Positions 39,680 through 50,091 of a DNA stretch of 64,000 bases are shown here, in pieces. Both the position numbers and the translations under genes were made by a program. The stretch comes from Dechloromonas hortensis (GTDB lineage: Bacteria; Pseudomonadota; Gammaproteobacteria; Burkholderiales; Rhodocyclaceae). The stretch's first letter is position 1, and the number at the start of each line of letters is the position of its first letter. The notes beneath the pieces are model-generated. The model did no database searches and was not told the DNA's origin. It saw nothing but the letters and a program-made list of their open reading frames with translations. The stretch spans positions 248,001 to 312,000 of the forward strand of contig NZ_SSSQ01000004.1 of the NCBI RefSeq assembly GCF_009469765.1, given 5' to 3'.

Positions 39680-42600
39680 TTACTCGCCTATTCGACCGAG
39701 AATCGCACGCGCCTGCTCGACCAGATCGACCGGCCCTTCGCCAACAACTTCTTGCAGCAACTCGCGGGCTCCTTCCAGATCGCCCATTTCCTCGTAGGCC
39801 TTGGCCAGATCGAGTTTGGTATTCACCTCTTCCCACTGTGAATCGCGGACCGGCTCGGCAAGCGAGTCGGCCAATGAATCGGCGAATGACTCGGCAAGCG
39901 GCTCCGGCATCACCGTCGTTGCGGCAAGCTCAGCCATCTCCGGCTCACCCGGAACCGGTTCGGAGGCAAGATCAAGGTTGATCGAGCCGATATCGAAATC
40001 CGGCTGCACCATCGGCTGACCAAGGAAAACCGAATCCGTCAGACTGACGTCGAACTCCAGCGAGTCTGCGTCCAACACTCCGGGGCTGACCGACGTTGCG
40101 GCCAATTCCGGATGATCAAACTCAAACTCATCAGACGGCATCGGCAAGGGATTGACCACGGTTGCGGTTGACTCGTTTTCCAGCACCGAATTCACCATGG
40201 TCTGCGTTGCCGGCGAGTCGATATCGAGATCGAAATCGACCATCGGCGCTTCCTCGACCGGCGGCTCGGGAGTTTCAGACTCTTCGGTCGAGGCGGAAAT
40301 GGCATTGACACCGACAAAGGTCGACACTGCCGAATCGATTTCCGAGTCTGGCTCCAAAGGCATGACCATCGTTCCTTCCGGCGAAAAGTCCGGCGAGGCA
40401 TCGGGCTCCTCGGACTCGACGACGTTGGCCACCTCTACCGCTGCCTGAGTCGCCCCACCGAGGTCGAAATCTACCGCATCGACCACCAGATCGTCCGCCT
40501 CGACATGCAACTCACCGACCGGCGCCTCTTCAGAAACTTCGGCGACCGGCGCGGCGGCCCCCAAGTCGAAATCAAGGGCATTCGACTCCGACAGGCCCAT
40601 CGTCTCGACATAGGGCTCATCAAAAGCCGGCGAAGCTTCGCCAGCCTCCTTCTCCAGCAACTCGGCAGCCGGCGCCTCAGGCAGAATCTCCGGCAAACCG
40701 AGATCGAAATCGAGGCTCATCGCATCGTTGATCGGCTCTTCCACCTCGGCCGCTTCGGCGGCAACGGCCAGTTCGGCCGGAGCGGACAGCGCCAGCGTGT
40801 CCGCCGCCTGTTCGAGCGGCAGCTCATCCGGCACACTGGCGATCTCGGCCAACGGGGGCACGGCACCGGTCATCGCCATCGTGGCCCGCCCCAGATCCTC
40901 GCTAGAAACGATCATCGTGGCATCGGGATTGAAGCTAGCCCCCGGTACCGCCTGAACCCCGGAGTAAAGGGGATTGGCAGGATCCAGCCCAGCCCCCAGC
41001 GCGGCCACTTTTTCCCACTCTGGGCCGGCCCCGCCGGTTTGCGCATACAACTCACTGGCCAGGGTTTCGAACTGCTTCAGGCTTTTCCGATTAGCGTATA
41101 TCTCGAGCAGCTTGGCGTGAATGGCCGTACGCTGCGGGTCTTTCTGCAGCGCCTCGAGAAGAATTTCCTCGGCCTGGGTATCCCGCCCATAGGCCATGTA
41201 AACATCGGCTTCTGCCACTGGATCGACTTCGTCAGTATCGATCGTTCCCGGTCCGGTCTGGCTGAAGTCGCCGGTTTGCGGTGGCGTATTGCCGGTATCG
41301 ACGCTTTGTCCGCCGGTCATCCGGAACACCGAATTCGGTCCAAGGCTCGACGGACCGGGTGCCGCCGTCGTTTCCACGGACGAACTCTGCTCGCGCCGAC
41401 GCTTCAACATGAAGTAGCCGGCCAGCAAGGCCAGAATGCCAGCACCGCCCGCCAATGGCAGCGGATCGCTCAACAAGCCATCGACAAGACTCGGCTCCTC
41501 GGGTTCGGGAGACGGCACCGGCGCCGGCTTTTTCTCGGGAGGCGGCGGCTTGACCGGTTCCGGTGGCTTGACCTCGGCTGGCTTCGCCTCTTCGACCGGC
41601 TTGGCAGCCTCCACAGGCTTCACCGGTTCGGCTTCCTTGGCCGGCTCGGCAAGCTTCGGCGGCTCCGGCGCCTTGACAGGCTCAACCGGTTTGGCCGGCT
41701 CGACCGGCTTGACTTCATCTTTCTTGGTGGCTGATTGCTGTTGCAACTCGGCCAACTTCTGGGTTTTCATCTCAACGAGTTTCTGCAACTCGCCAACGTT
41801 TTTCTCAAGCAAGGCCAGACGATCCTGGGCTTCCTTCAGAGCCTTATCCTTGGCAATCTGGTCCGCTTCGTTAATCGCCCCCGCCTTGCCTGCAGCGCCC
41901 TTCGTCACCACTTCGGTCTTGGCGATCTTGACCTGATCCTTCGACTGATCAGCCGGAGCAGCCTTTTCTTCAACCTTTGCAGTTATCTTGCCGGAGGCGA
42001 CCTGGCTGGCAGACTCTTCACGAGCCGGCGCCTTCGCACTGGTCGCTGCCAGCTTCTGGCGATAGGCATTCCAATCGCCGGCCTGGGTGACGTAGACCTT
42101 TTTTGCATCGGCGTCGGAAACCGCCTCGACCGCAGCCTGTTCTGGAATCCCCAGAATCGCCCCCGCCTTCAGGCGATTGATATTCTTGCCGATAAAGGCA
42201 TCCGGGTTGCTCTGGAACAGACCAACCAGCATCTGTTCGAGAGAAACGCCATCGTATTTTGTCTCGCTGGCGATCTTGCGCAGGGTTTCACCCGGCTGAA
42301 CAACACGAGAACCGCTGGCCTCGGTCCTTTTCGGTTCAGCAGGCACCTTGGCCGCTACCGGCTGACGCGGCGCGCTGCGCGTTACGGCCGACTGGCTGCC
42401 GCCAGCACCGCCGCCCCGTACCGTTTCGACAACTTTAGCCTCGGCAACCGAGACCTGGCCGCCGGTTCCCTTGGCGGCAATCTCGGGAGGATCGAGCAAA
42501 AAAGTGTATTCACGAACCAGGCGACCCGACGGCCAGTTCAATTCAACCAAGAAATCGAGAAACGGCTCGTTAACGGGCTTGATCGAAGTAACTTTGACAA

Positions 42601-42898
42601 TCGATTGACCATTTGCCCGCTTTTCGACAACAAAGCGCAAATCGGTCAAAGCAGAGGCGTAATCAACACCGGCCTGCTTGAAGGCATCGACGGGAGCTAG
42701 TCGCGCTGTCATGCCAGCCAGTTCGTCACGACTCGCACCGATTTCCAGTTCGGCCCGCAAAGGCTGCCCCAGACCGGAATAAACCGTAAGTTTCCCCAGG
42801 CCGGCGGCCTCGGCAACCCATGGTGCGAGTGACAGACAGGAGGCCACCGCAAGGGCGGCTGCACGTTTCTTGAACTGGGAGCGATTAGTTTCGGTCAC
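39680..42898 (-). CDS. fimV: FimV-family pilus/polarity hub protein
   Basis: This large inner-membrane protein of 1,072 residues organises type IV pili and polar assemblies in relatives. A signal peptide covers about 1-32. The FimV N-terminal domain (LGKLTVYSGLGQPLRAELEI) follows, then a LysM domain at about 195-250 (VQPGETLRKIA...). A coiled coil (about 350-390), a Pro/Glu/Lys-rich linker and one transmembrane helix (LAGGAGILALLAGYFML, about 488-506) come next. A very acidic cytoplasmic part with repeated DFDLG-type motifs leads to the C-terminal FimV domain (TKLDLAKAYEEMGDLEGARELL). GTG at 42898, seven bases after AGGG, is preferred over TTG at 42934. Confidence 0.88.
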   Translation of the reverse strand: MTETNRSQFKKRAAALAVASCLSLAPWVAEAAGLGKLTVYSGLGQPLRAELEIGASRDELAGMTARLAPVDAFKQAGVDYASALTDLRFVVEKRANGQSIVKVTSIKPVNEPFLDFLVELNWPSGRLVREYTFLLDPPEIAAKGTGGQVSVAEAKVVETVRGGGAGGSQSAVTRSAPRQPVAAKVPAEPKRTEASGSRVVQPGETLRKIASETKYDGVSLEQMLVGLFQSNPDAFIGKNINRLKAGAILGIPEQAAVEAVSDADAKKVYVTQAGDWNAYRQKLAATSAKAPAREESASQVASGKITAKVEEKAAPADQSKDQVKIAKTEVVTKGAAGKAGAINEADQIAKDKALKEAQDRLALLEKNVGELQKLVEMKTQKLAELQQQSATKKDEVKPVEPAKPVEPVKAPEPPKLAEPAKEAEPVKPVEAAKPVEEAKPAEVKPPEPVKPPPPEKKPAPVPSPEPEEPSLVDGLLSDPLPLAGGAGILALLAGYFMLKRRREQSSSVETTAAPGPSSLGPNSVFRMTGGQSVDTGNTPPQTGDFSQTGPGTIDTDEVDPVAEADVYMAYGRDTQAEEILLEALQKDPQRTAIHAKLLEIYANRKSLKQFETLASELYAQTGGAGPEWEKVAALGAGLDPANPLYSGVQAVPGASFNPDATMIVSSEDLGRATMAMTGAVPPLAEIASVPDELPLEQAADTLALSAPAELAVAAEAAEVEEPINDAMSLDFDLGLPEILPEAPAAELLEKEAGEASPAFDEPYVETMGLSESNALDFDLGAAAPVAEVSEEAPVGELHVEADDLVVDAVDFDLGGATQAAVEVANVVESEEPDASPDFSPEGTMVMPLEPDSEIDSAVSTFVGVNAISASTEESETPEPPVEEAPMVDFDLDIDSPATQTMVNSVLENESTATVVNPLPMPSDEFEFDHPELAATSVSPGVLDADSLEFDVSLTDSVFLGQPMVQPDFDIGSINLDLASEPVPGEPEMAELAATTVMPEPLAESFADSLADSLAEPVRDSQWEEVNTKLDLAKAYEEMGDLEGARELLQEVVGEGPVDLVEQARAILGRIGE

Positions 42899-43010
42899 GT
42901 CGAAACCCTGAGCGTTAAATTTTGGGACTTTCAAATTAACATCATGGACTTAGCAATGCAAGCTAAACCCGCTTCTCATCACTCGGCCATTGGCATATTC
43001 CCAACAAATG

Positions 43011-43036
43011 AAAAACGGGGCAAAAGCCCCGTTTTT
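43011..43036 (-). terminator. Terminator between asd and fimV
   Basis: AAAAACGGGGC and GCCCCGTTTTT arms with a short AAA loop have T-runs on both sides. It closes the leuC-leuD-leuB-asd transcript, so fimV needs its own promoter in 42899-43010. Confidence 0.88.
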
Positions 43037-43052
43037 CCGATAAAAAACAACA

Positions 43053-43080
43053 ATCAAGCATCAAGCATCAAGCATCAAGA
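43053..43080 (-). repeat. Heptanucleotide tandem repeat at the asd stop codon
   Basis: Four tandem copies of ATCAAGC on the plus strand (the last has one mismatch) equal GCTTGAT on the coding strand. The asd stop codon TGA at 43068-43070 lies inside the third copy, so the last Asd residues are encoded by the repeat. Confidence 0.7.
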
Positions 43081-44201
43081 AGAATGCGCAACATGCGGCG
43101 CAGCGGCTCGGCCGCGCCCCACAGCAACTGGTCGCCACAGGTAAAGGCAGCCAGATATTCCGGGCCCATTGCCATCTTGTGCAGACGGCCGACCGGCACG
43201 GTCAGCGTACCAGTGACTGCTGCCGGGGTCAGTTCGCGCTCGGAGATCTCGCGATCGTTCGGCACGACCTTGGCCCACGGGTTAGCCTTGGCCAGCATGT
43301 CACTGATTTCATCAAGCGGCACATCCTTCTTCAACTTGATGGTCAGCGCCTGGCTGTGGCAGCGCATGGCACCGATGCGCACGCACAGGCCGTCGATGGG
43401 AATCGAACCGGCCGTGCGGAAAGCCGGCTTGCCGAGGATCTTGTTGCACTCGGCACCGCCCTTCCATTCTTCCTTGGACTGGCCGTTCTCGTAGGGCACA
43501 TCGATCCACGGGATCAGCGAACCGGCCAACGGCGTATTGCGGAAGTTCTTCTTCGGGAAGCTGTCGGAACGGATGGTCTCGGCCACCTTGCGGTCGATGT
43601 CGAGGATGGCGGAAGCCGGGTCGGCCAGCAAATCGGCAACCGACGAATGGATGGCCCCCATCTGCGAAATCAGTTCGCGCATGTTCTGCGCGCCAGCACC
43701 GGAGGCCGCCTGGTAGGTCATCGAGGTCGCCCATTCGATCAGGTCGTTCTGGAACAGGCCGCCGAGGCCCATCAGCATCAGGGAAACAGTGCAGTTGCCG
43801 CCGATCCAGTTCTTGCCGCCCTTGGCCAGCGCGTCCTTGATGACGTGCATGTTGACCGGATCGAGCACGATCACGGCATCATCGGCCATGCGCAGCGACG
43901 AAGCGGCATCGATCCAGTGACCGTTCCAGCCGGCAGTACGCAGCTTCGGGAAGACTTCCTTGGTGTAGTCGCCGCCCTGGCAGGTGATGATGATTTCACA
44001 GGCCTTCAGTGCATCGATATTGGAAGCATCCTGCAGCGGCAGCGAGGCTTCCTTGCCACCGAACAGCGGCGCCTTGCCGCCCGCGGCGGAGGTGGAGAAA
44101 TACACCGGATCGATATGGGCGAAATCGCCCTCTTCGACCATGCGCTGCATCAGCACGGAACCAACCATGCCACGCCAACCGACCAGACCAACCTTCTTCA
44201 T
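43068..44201 (-). CDS. asd: Aspartate-semialdehyde dehydrogenase
   Basis: Asd reduces aspartyl phosphate to aspartate semialdehyde, the branch point to lysine, diaminopimelate, threonine and methionine. The 377-residue protein has the NADP loop [14 protein letters not shown], the catalytic Cys137 in GGNCTVSLM and the substrate-binding [11 protein letters not shown] histidine/arginine region (GAMRCHSQA). It is of the gram-negative long type. It follows leuB by about 50 bases. Its end overlaps a short tandem repeat. Confidence 0.95.
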   Translation of the reverse strand: MKKVGLVGWRGMVGSVLMQRMVEEGDFAHIDPVYFSTSAAGGKAPLFGGKEASLPLQDASNIDALKACEIIITCQGGDYTKEVFPKLRTAGWNGHWIDAASSLRMADDAVIVLDPVNMHVIKDALAKGGKNWIGGNCTVSLMLMGLGGLFQNDLIEWATSMTYQAASGAGAQNMRELISQMGAIHSSVADLLADPASAILDIDRKVAETIRSDSFPKKNFRNTPLAGSLIPWIDVPYENGQSKEEWKGGAECNKILGKPAFRTAGSIPIDGLCVRIGAMRCHSQALTIKLKKDVPLDEISDMLAKANPWAKVVPNDREISERELTPAAVTGTLTVPVGRLHKMAMGPEYLAAFTCGDQLLWGAAEPLRRMLRILLDA

Positions 44202-44253
44202 GACTTACTCTCCGAATAGAACCTGTATTTAACGCACGAATGTGCCGTTCGGT

Positions 44254-45309
44254 TTACGCCAGCGCCGCCAGCACGGCATCGCCCATTTCCTTGGTACCAA
44301 CCTTGTTGGTGCCGCGCTCGTAGATGTCGCCGGTGCGATAGCCCTGGGCCAAGACCTTTTTGACCGCATTCTCGACGCGCAGTGCCTGCTCTTCGAGGCC
44401 GAAGGTATAGCGCAGCATCATCGCGGCCGACAGGATAGTGGCCAGCGGATTGGCGATTCCCTTGCCGGCGATATCCGGGGCCGAGCCGTGCGACGGCTCG
44501 TAGAGGCCCTTGTTCTTGTCGTCGAGCGAGGCCGACGGCAACATACCGATCGAACCGGTCAGCATCGAGGCTTCGTCGGACAGGATGTCGCCGAACATGT
44601 TGCCGGTCACCATCACGTCGAACTGCTTCGGCGCCTTGACCAACTGCATGGCGGCGTTGTCGACCAGCATGTGGCTGAGTTCGACGTCCGGGTAGTCGTG
44701 GGCGATCTCGATCATCACGTCACGCCACAACTGCGTGCATTCGAGCACGTTCATCTTGTCGACCGAGCAAAGCTTCTTGTTGCGCTTCTGTGCCGCCTGG
44801 AAAGCAACGTGGCCGATGCGGCGGATTTCCGACTCGCTATAGACCATGGTATTGAAACCAACGCGCTCGCCATTTTCCTCACGCACGCCACGCGGCTGGC
44901 CAAAATAGATGTCGCCGGTCAACTCGCGGACAATCAGGATATCCAGACCCGCCACGACCTCCGGCTTCAGCGTCGAGGCATTGGCCAATTCTGGGTAGAG
45001 AATGGCCGGACGCAGGTTGGCGAACAGGTTCAGGTCCTTGCGGATGCCCAGCAGGCCACGTTCCGGACGCTTTTCGCGGGGCAACGAGTCCCACTGCGGG
45101 CCACCGACCGCACCAAGCAACACGGCGTCGGCTTCGCGGGCCAATTTCTGGGTCGCTTCCGGATAGGGGCTACCGGTCGCGTCGACCGCGCCACCACCGA
45201 GCAGCGCCTCTTCCATCTCGAACTTGAGGTCGAGGGAGTTCAGGACACGCACTGCCTGGGCAGTAATTTCAGGACCAATGCCGTCACCCGGCAGAACACA
45301 GATCTTCAT
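44254..45309 (-). CDS. leuB: 3-isopropylmalate dehydrogenase
   Basis: LeuB oxidises and decarboxylates 3-isopropylmalate in leucine synthesis. The 351-residue protein begins [15 protein letters not shown]. It has the [17 protein letters not shown] loop and the NAD/metal signature [34 protein letters not shown], and ends with [19 protein letters not shown]. It follows leuD by 12 bases. Confidence 0.96.
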   Translation of the reverse strand: MKICVLPGDGIGPEITAQAVRVLNSLDLKFEMEEALLGGGAVDATGSPYPEATQKLAREADAVLLGAVGGPQWDSLPREKRPERGLLGIRKDLNLFANLRPAILYPELANASTLKPEVVAGLDILIVRELTGDIYFGQPRGVREENGERVGFNTMVYSESEIRRIGHVAFQAAQKRNKKLCSVDKMNVLECTQLWRDVMIEIAHDYPDVELSHMLVDNAAMQLVKAPKQFDVMVTGNMFGDILSDEASMLTGSIGMLPSASLDDKNKGLYEPSHGSAPDIAGKGIANPLATILSAAMMLRYTFGLEEQALRVENAVKKVLAQGYRTGDIYERGTNKVGTKEMGDAVLAALA

Positions 45310-45321
45310 CGCTTTTCCTTG

Positions 45322-45960
45322 TTACGCAAACAGCCAGGGCTGGTTGATACGGCGCTTTTCTTCAAACTCGCGAATTTTCTCGGCATGGCGCAGGGTCAGG
45401 CCGATATCGTCCCAACCGTTCAGCAGACATTCCTTGCGGAAGGCATCGATCTGGAATGGAACACCGTGGCCGTCCGGACGAATTACCGCCTGCGCCTGCA
45501 GGTCTACCACCAGCTTGTAGCCGGGCGTGGCTTCCACCTGCTGGAACAGTGCCTCTATTTCAGCAGCCGGCAGCACGATCGGCACAATGCCATTCTTGAA
45601 GCAGTTATTGAAGAAAATATCGGCAAACGACTCGGCGATGATCGCCTTGAAGCCAAAGTCGAGCAGCGCCCATGGTGCGTGTTCGCGCGAGCTGCCGCAA
45701 CCGAAATTGGCACGGGTCAGCAGCACCTGGGCGCCTTGATAGCGCGGCTGGTTGAGCACGAAATTCGGATTCTTCGGACGCCCGGAATTATCCTGACCGG
45801 GCTGACCGACATCCATGTAACGCCATTCATCGAAGGCATTCGGGCCAAAGCCGGAACGCTTGATCGATTTCAGGAACTGCTTGGGGATGATCGCATCGGT
45901 ATCGACGTTGTTACGATCGAGCGGAGCGACCAGACCTTCGAGACGGGTAAATTTTTCCAT
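45322..45960 (-). CDS. leuD: 3-isopropylmalate dehydratase small subunit
   Basis: LeuD is the swivel domain of isopropylmalate isomerase, the partner of LeuC. The 212-residue protein shows [21 protein letters not shown], the conserved [13 protein letters not shown] loop that contacts substrate, and [14 protein letters not shown]. It lies nine bases after leuC and 12 before leuB. Confidence 0.96.
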   Translation of the reverse strand: MEKFTRLEGLVAPLDRNNVDTDAIIPKQFLKSIKRSGFGPNAFDEWRYMDVGQPGQDNSGRPKNPNFVLNQPRYQGAQVLLTRANFGCGSSREHAPWALLDFGFKAIIAESFADIFFNNCFKNGIVPIVLPAAEIEALFQQVEATPGYKLVVDLQAQAVIRPDGHGVPFQIDAFRKECLLNGWDDIGLTLRHAEKIREFEEKRRINQPWLFA

Positions 45961-45969
45961 GTCCGCTCC

Positions 45970-47376
45970 TCAGAGAACTTCACGCACGTCAGCGAAACGA
46001 CCGGCGATGGCCGCCGCTGCAGCCATGGCCGGGCTGACCAGATGGGTGCGACCGCCCGGCCCCTGGCGCCCTTCGAAATTCCGGTTGGAGGTCGAGGCAC
46101 AGCGCTCGCCTGGCTCCAGACGGTCGGCATTCATCGCCAGACACATCGAACAGCCCGGCTCGCGCCACTCGAAACCGGCGGCAATGAACACTTTGTCCAG
46201 CCCCTCAGCCTCGGCCTGACGCTTGACCAGCCCCGAGCCCGGCACCGCCAGCGCCAGCTTGACGTTGGCAGCGACGTGACGGCCTTTCAGCACCGAGGCG
46301 GCTTCGCGCAGATCCTCGATCCGGGAATTGGTGCAGGAACCGATGAACACCTTGTCGATGGCGATGTTCTGGATCGGCGTATTCGGATTCAGGCCCATGT
46401 ATTGCAGCGCCCGCTCCATGCCTTCCCGCTTGACCGGATCGCTTTCCTTGGCCGGATCGGGCACCGCGGCACCAACCGCGACCACCATTTCTGGCGACGT
46501 CCCCCAGGTAACCTGCGGCTGGATGGCCTCGGCCTGCAGCGTGACAACACGGTCGAACTGTGCACCAGCATCGGAATGCAGCGTGCGCCAGTATTCGACA
46601 GCGCGCTCCCAGACCTCGCCCTTGGGCGAGAACGGACGGTCTTTCAAATAGTTGATCGTGGTGTCGTCGACCGCAACAAAGCCCATCCGGGCGCCACCTT
46701 CGATCGCCATGTTGCACAGCGTCATGCGACCTTCCATGCTCAGACCACGGATCGCGCTACCGCCGAACTCGATGGCATAGCCGGTGCCGCCCGCCGTGCC
46801 GATGGTGCCGATGATGGCCAGCGCCACGTCCTTGGCGGTAACGCCCTTGCCGAGCTTGCCGTCGACGGCGATCAGCATGGTCTTCGATTTCTTTTGCAGC
46901 AGGCACTGCGTCGCCAGCACATGCTCAACCTCGGAGGTACCGATGCCGTGTGCCAGGCAGGCGAAAGCGCCGTGCGTCGAGGTGTGCGAATCGCCGCAGA
47001 CGACAGTCATACCGGGCAGCGTTGCGCCGTTCTCCGGACCGACGACATGGAGAATACCCATGCGCGGATCCTTGAACGGGAAATAGGCCAGGGCGCCGAC
47101 TTCGCGGATATTGGCATCAAGGGTCTCAACCTGCTGGCGCGAGATCGGATCCTTGATCCCTTCATCCCAGTGATCGGTCGGCGTGTTGTGGTCCGGCGTC
47201 GAGACGATGGACGAGACGCGCCAAGGCTTGCGGCCAGCCAGCTTCAGGCCTTCGAAAGCCTGCGGGCTGGTCACTTCGTGTACAAGGTGACGGTCGATAT
47301 AGAGCAAAGCCGTGCCATCCGCTTCTTGATGGACAACATGGTTTTCCCAGAGCTTGTCGTAGAGTGTCTTCGGCAT
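45970..47376 (-). CDS. leuC: 3-isopropylmalate dehydratase large subunit
   Basis: LeuC is the iron-sulfur subunit of the aconitase-type isopropylmalate isomerase. The 468-residue protein begins [15 protein letters not shown]. The 4Fe-4S ligands are in [15 protein letters not shown] and in the late CSMCLAMN, where the CxxC lies (GCSMC). [28 protein letters not shown] is the aconitase signature. It is the first gene of the leuC-leuD-leuB(-asd) operon. No leader peptide with a leucine run was recognised upstream. Confidence 0.96.
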   Translation of the reverse strand: MPKTLYDKLWENHVVHQEADGTALLYIDRHLVHEVTSPQAFEGLKLAGRKPWRVSSIVSTPDHNTPTDHWDEGIKDPISRQQVETLDANIREVGALAYFPFKDPRMGILHVVGPENGATLPGMTVVCGDSHTSTHGAFACLAHGIGTSEVEHVLATQCLLQKKSKTMLIAVDGKLGKGVTAKDVALAIIGTIGTAGGTGYAIEFGGSAIRGLSMEGRMTLCNMAIEGGARMGFVAVDDTTINYLKDRPFSPKGEVWERAVEYWRTLHSDAGAQFDRVVTLQAEAIQPQVTWGTSPEMVVAVGAAVPDPAKESDPVKREGMERALQYMGLNPNTPIQNIAIDKVFIGSCTNSRIEDLREAASVLKGRHVAANVKLALAVPGSGLVKRQAEAEGLDKVFIAAGFEWREPGCSMCLAMNADRLEPGERCASTSNRNFEGRQGPGGRTHLVSPAMAAAAAIAGRFADVREVL

Positions 47377-47406
47377 GGAACTAAATTAGGGCCGTAAAGC
47401 GTCGAA

Positions 47407-48594
47407 TTATTGCACAGGATCGCTGGTTTTTGCCCTTGCCGGGGCGTCGACCGCAGCGCTCCCGCCAACCCAACCCCAGATCAGGACAAAGCCGAGCAAG
47501 GCGAAGCCGGCCCCCAGGCTGAATGTCCAGCCGGCGCCGAGCGGCTCCCAGATCCAGCCGCTGATCAGCGCCCCCAGCAGACCACCGGCCCCAAAAGAAA
47601 GACTGGAATAAAGTGCCTGGCCGCGCGCCTGCGCTCGCCCCGGAAACCACTGATTGACGGCAGCGATGGCCGAGGCGTGATAGGCGCCGAAAGTCAGGCC
47701 ATGCAGCAACTGCACCAGCACCATGATGGCCACCGATTCGACACCCCAGCCCATCATCAGAAAGCGGACAACCGCGGCGGCAAAGCTGGCAAGAAGAATG
47801 GCGCGCAGCGAAAAACGCAGCGTCAGCCGGTTCATCAACATGAAGACCAGGATTTCGGCCAGCACACCGAGCGACCATAGGCCACCGACCTCGGTCTTGC
47901 TGTAGCCATGCCCGGCCAGATGAATCGAGTAGAAGACGTAGAAAGCGCCATGCGCCGCCGACATCATGAAACAGGCGCTCATCAGCGCCTTGACCCGCGG
48001 CTGGCGGAGGATCGCACCGATCGAAAGACCATCCCTGGGGTGTTCAACCAATGGCGCTTCCGGCAAGACCAGCGCCAGCCCGAGAATGCCGAACAGAATA
48101 CCGGTGCAGACCCAAAGCACCCCCACCGGCGGCGCCATATCAAGTAAGCCGCCGGTACCCATCACCGCCAGAATGAAACCCACCGACCCCCACAGCCGAA
48201 TCCGGCTGTACCGCCCGCGCTCTTCGCGCAGGTGGTCAAAAGTCAGCGTCTCAACCAGCGGCAGCGCGGCGCTCCAGAAGAAGGCCAGCACAGCCATGGC
48301 CAGCAACATGCCCGGCAAGCGGTCGAGCCAGTAGAAAGCCAGGAAACCGGCCAGGCCGATGGCTGCCGCCAGACGAATGATCGCCATACGCCGGCCGAAG
48401 CGGTCGGCCAGCCAGCCCCACAAATTGGGACCAAACAGGCGCATCAGCTGCATTTGCGACATCAGCAGCCCGATGTCCCAGGCCGAAAAATTCAGCGACT
48501 GGAGATAAAGCCCGAAATAGGGCGAGAACGCGCCAATGAAGGCGAAATAGAAAAAGTAGTAGCCCGAGAGGCGCCAGTAGGGCAATGCATGCAT
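47407..48594 (-). CDS. MFS transporter, HcaT/phenylpropionate permease-like group
   Basis: This 395-residue major facilitator protein has 12 predicted helices. WRLSGYYFFYFAFIGAFSPYFGLYLQSL at the N-terminus and NLWGWLADRFGRRMAIIRLAA after helix 2 match the MFS_1_like/HcaT (3-phenylpropionate transporter-like) group. The substrate cannot be inferred here. The gene follows ydcH-type DUF465 by 40 bases, filled by a hairpin that includes the start codon. It may be the end of an aroC-DUF465-MFS transcript. Confidence 0.83.
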   Translation of the reverse strand: MHALPYWRLSGYYFFYFAFIGAFSPYFGLYLQSLNFSAWDIGLLMSQMQLMRLFGPNLWGWLADRFGRRMAIIRLAAAIGLAGFLAFYWLDRLPGMLLAMAVLAFFWSAALPLVETLTFDHLREERGRYSRIRLWGSVGFILAVMGTGGLLDMAPPVGVLWVCTGILFGILGLALVLPEAPLVEHPRDGLSIGAILRQPRVKALMSACFMMSAAHGAFYVFYSIHLAGHGYSKTEVGGLWSLGVLAEILVFMLMNRLTLRFSLRAILLASFAAAVVRFLMMGWGVESVAIMVLVQLLHGLTFGAYHASAIAAVNQWFPGRAQARGQALYSSLSFGAGGLLGALISGWIWEPLGAGWTFSLGAGFALLGFVLIWGWVGGSAAVDAPARAKTSDPVQ

Positions 48595-48615
48595 CCGGCA
48601 ATTCTACCGGATGCA
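48590..48615 (-). other. Inverted repeat over the MFS start codon
   Basis: Nine-base arms (TGCATCCGG and CCGGATGCA) flank an eight-base spacer. In the minus-strand mRNA the hairpin's 3' arm contains bases of the MFS start codon, and no clear Shine-Dalgarno sequence lies outside it. It could act as a translation-blocking RNA hairpin or as a protein operator. No T-run follows, so it is unlikely to be an intrinsic terminator. Confidence 0.5.
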
Positions 48616-48634
48616 TCCTCGGACCAAGGCGCGA

Positions 48635-48901
48635 TCAGGCCTTGGCCGACTGCTGGCCGGCGCGATAGGCCAGCAGCATGTGGTAGAGCTCGTCCTTGAG
48701 CTTGACTCGTTGTTTCTTCATGTCTTCGATGGTGAAGTCAGCCACCGGCATGTCGTTTTCCTCGAGGTCTTCGACGCGCCCGGTCAGCCGGTGGTAAATC
48801 GAAAACAACTTGGCGAAATGCGCGTTGCCCGTTTTCAGGGCATGAATGGCATCGTCCAGCTCCGGGAACTCGTGATGAAGGTCGTGATGTTCGACTTGCA
48901 T
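48635..48901 (-). CDS. DUF465 (YdcH family) small protein
   Basis: This 88-residue, mostly helical protein has the DUF465 pattern: HHDLHHEFPELDDAIHALK, then LFSIYHRLTGRVEDLEEND, ending LKDELYHMLLAYR. Members are small, charged, probably coiled-coil proteins of unknown function. It lies 50 bases after aroC on the same strand. Confidence 0.85.
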   Translation of the reverse strand: MQVEHHDLHHEFPELDDAIHALKTGNAHFAKLFSIYHRLTGRVEDLEENDMPVADFTIEDMKKQRVKLKDELYHMLLAYRAGQQSAKA

Positions 48902-48953
48902 AGTACTCTCCCTGATACAAAGCCCCGCCGAATGGCGGCTAAAACCAGCAATC

Positions 48954-50054
48954 TTAAGCGATTACACCGGGAATGCGCGGCGTCTGACAAACCACATCGC
49001 CGCATTGCGCCCGATGGCGCAAGGCGTGATCGATCAGGACCAGCGCCAGCATCGCTTCGGCAATCGGTGTCGCCCGGATGCCGACACAAGGATCATGCCG
49101 CCCCTGCGTCGCCACCTCGATGGCATTCCCTTGCGCATCGACCGAATGACGCGGCTGGGCAATCGACGAAGTCGGCTTGATCGCCATGTTGACGACGATT
49201 TCCTGTCCGCTTGAAATTCCGCCGAGAACGCCGCCGGCATGGTTGCTGGCAAAGCCCTGCGGCGTCATTTCGTCGCCATGTTCGCTCCCTTTTTGCGCGA
49301 CCGAGGCGAAGCCGGCGCCAATCTCGACCCCCTTGACGGCATTGATCCCCATCATCGCATAGGCGATGTCGGCATCCAGCCGGTCAAAAACCGGCTCGCC
49401 CCAGCCCGGCGGAACGCCGGTGGCGGTGACGGTGATCTTGGCGCCAACCGAATCCAGCGACTTGCGCAAGGCGTCCATATAGTCTTCAAGCTGCGGCACG
49501 ATTGCGGCGTTCGGCGCGAAGAAGGCGTTGCCGTCGATCTCGTCGGCCGAGACGAAGGGAATTTCGATCGGTCCCAAGGCGCTCATCCAGCCGCGAATCG
49601 AGACACCGTAACGCTCCTGCAGCCACTTGCGGGCAATCGCCCCGGCTGCGACGCGAACCGCCGTTTCACGGGCCGACGAACGACCGCCACCGCGATAGTC
49701 GCGGAAACCGTATTTCTGGGTATAAGTGTAGTCGGCGTGTCCGGGACGAAAAGTCTCGGCGATATTGCCGTAATCCTTGCTGCGTTGATCCTGATTGCGA
49801 ATCAGCAGACTGATCGGCGTCCCGGTCGTTTTGCCTTCAAAGACGCCGGAGAGTATCTCGACGGTGTCCGGCTCGCGACGCTGCGTCACATGACGCGAAG
49901 TACCAGGCTTGCGGCGATCCAGTTCGGCCTGAATATCGGCCTCGCAAAGCGCCAGTCCGGGCGGGCAACCATCGACGACGCAACCAATGGCCGGACCATG
50001 GGATTCGCCAAAGGAAGTAACGGTAAACAGCGTGCCAAAAGTATTGCCTGACAT
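48954..50054 (-). CDS. aroC: Chorismate synthase
   Basis: AroC removes phosphate from EPSP to give chorismate, using reduced FMN. The 366-residue protein begins with [27 protein letters not shown]. The FMN and substrate motifs [19 protein letters not shown] and the catalytic histidines of SFGESHG and PRHSVD are present. It supports the Phe/Tyr/Trp pathway together with the trp genes in this window. It is divergent from the small ORF at 50092. Confidence 0.96.
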   Translation of the reverse strand: MSGNTFGTLFTVTSFGESHGPAIGCVVDGCPPGLALCEADIQAELDRRKPGTSRHVTQRREPDTVEILSGVFEGKTTGTPISLLIRNQDQRSKDYGNIAETFRPGHADYTYTQKYGFRDYRGGGRSSARETAVRVAAGAIARKWLQERYGVSIRGWMSALGPIEIPFVSADEIDGNAFFAPNAAIVPQLEDYMDALRKSLDSVGAKITVTATGVPPGWGEPVFDRLDADIAYAMMGINAVKGVEIGAGFASVAQKGSEHGDEMTPQGFASNHAGGVLGGISSGQEIVVNMAIKPTSSIAQPRHSVDAQGNAIEVATQGRHDPCVGIRATPIAEAMLALVLIDHALRHRAQCGDVVCQTPRIPGVIA

Positions 50055-50091
50055 GGGGAGGGACAGTCTAATATGGAATCAGGAGTTTACC

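Noticed and set aside
44242..47397. A 1,051-codon open frame on the plus strand, antisense to leuB, leuD and leuC
   Set aside because: It mirrors three certain genes through their codon bias, crosses their boundaries, has no homology-like motifs and is a composition artefact of GC-rich DNA.
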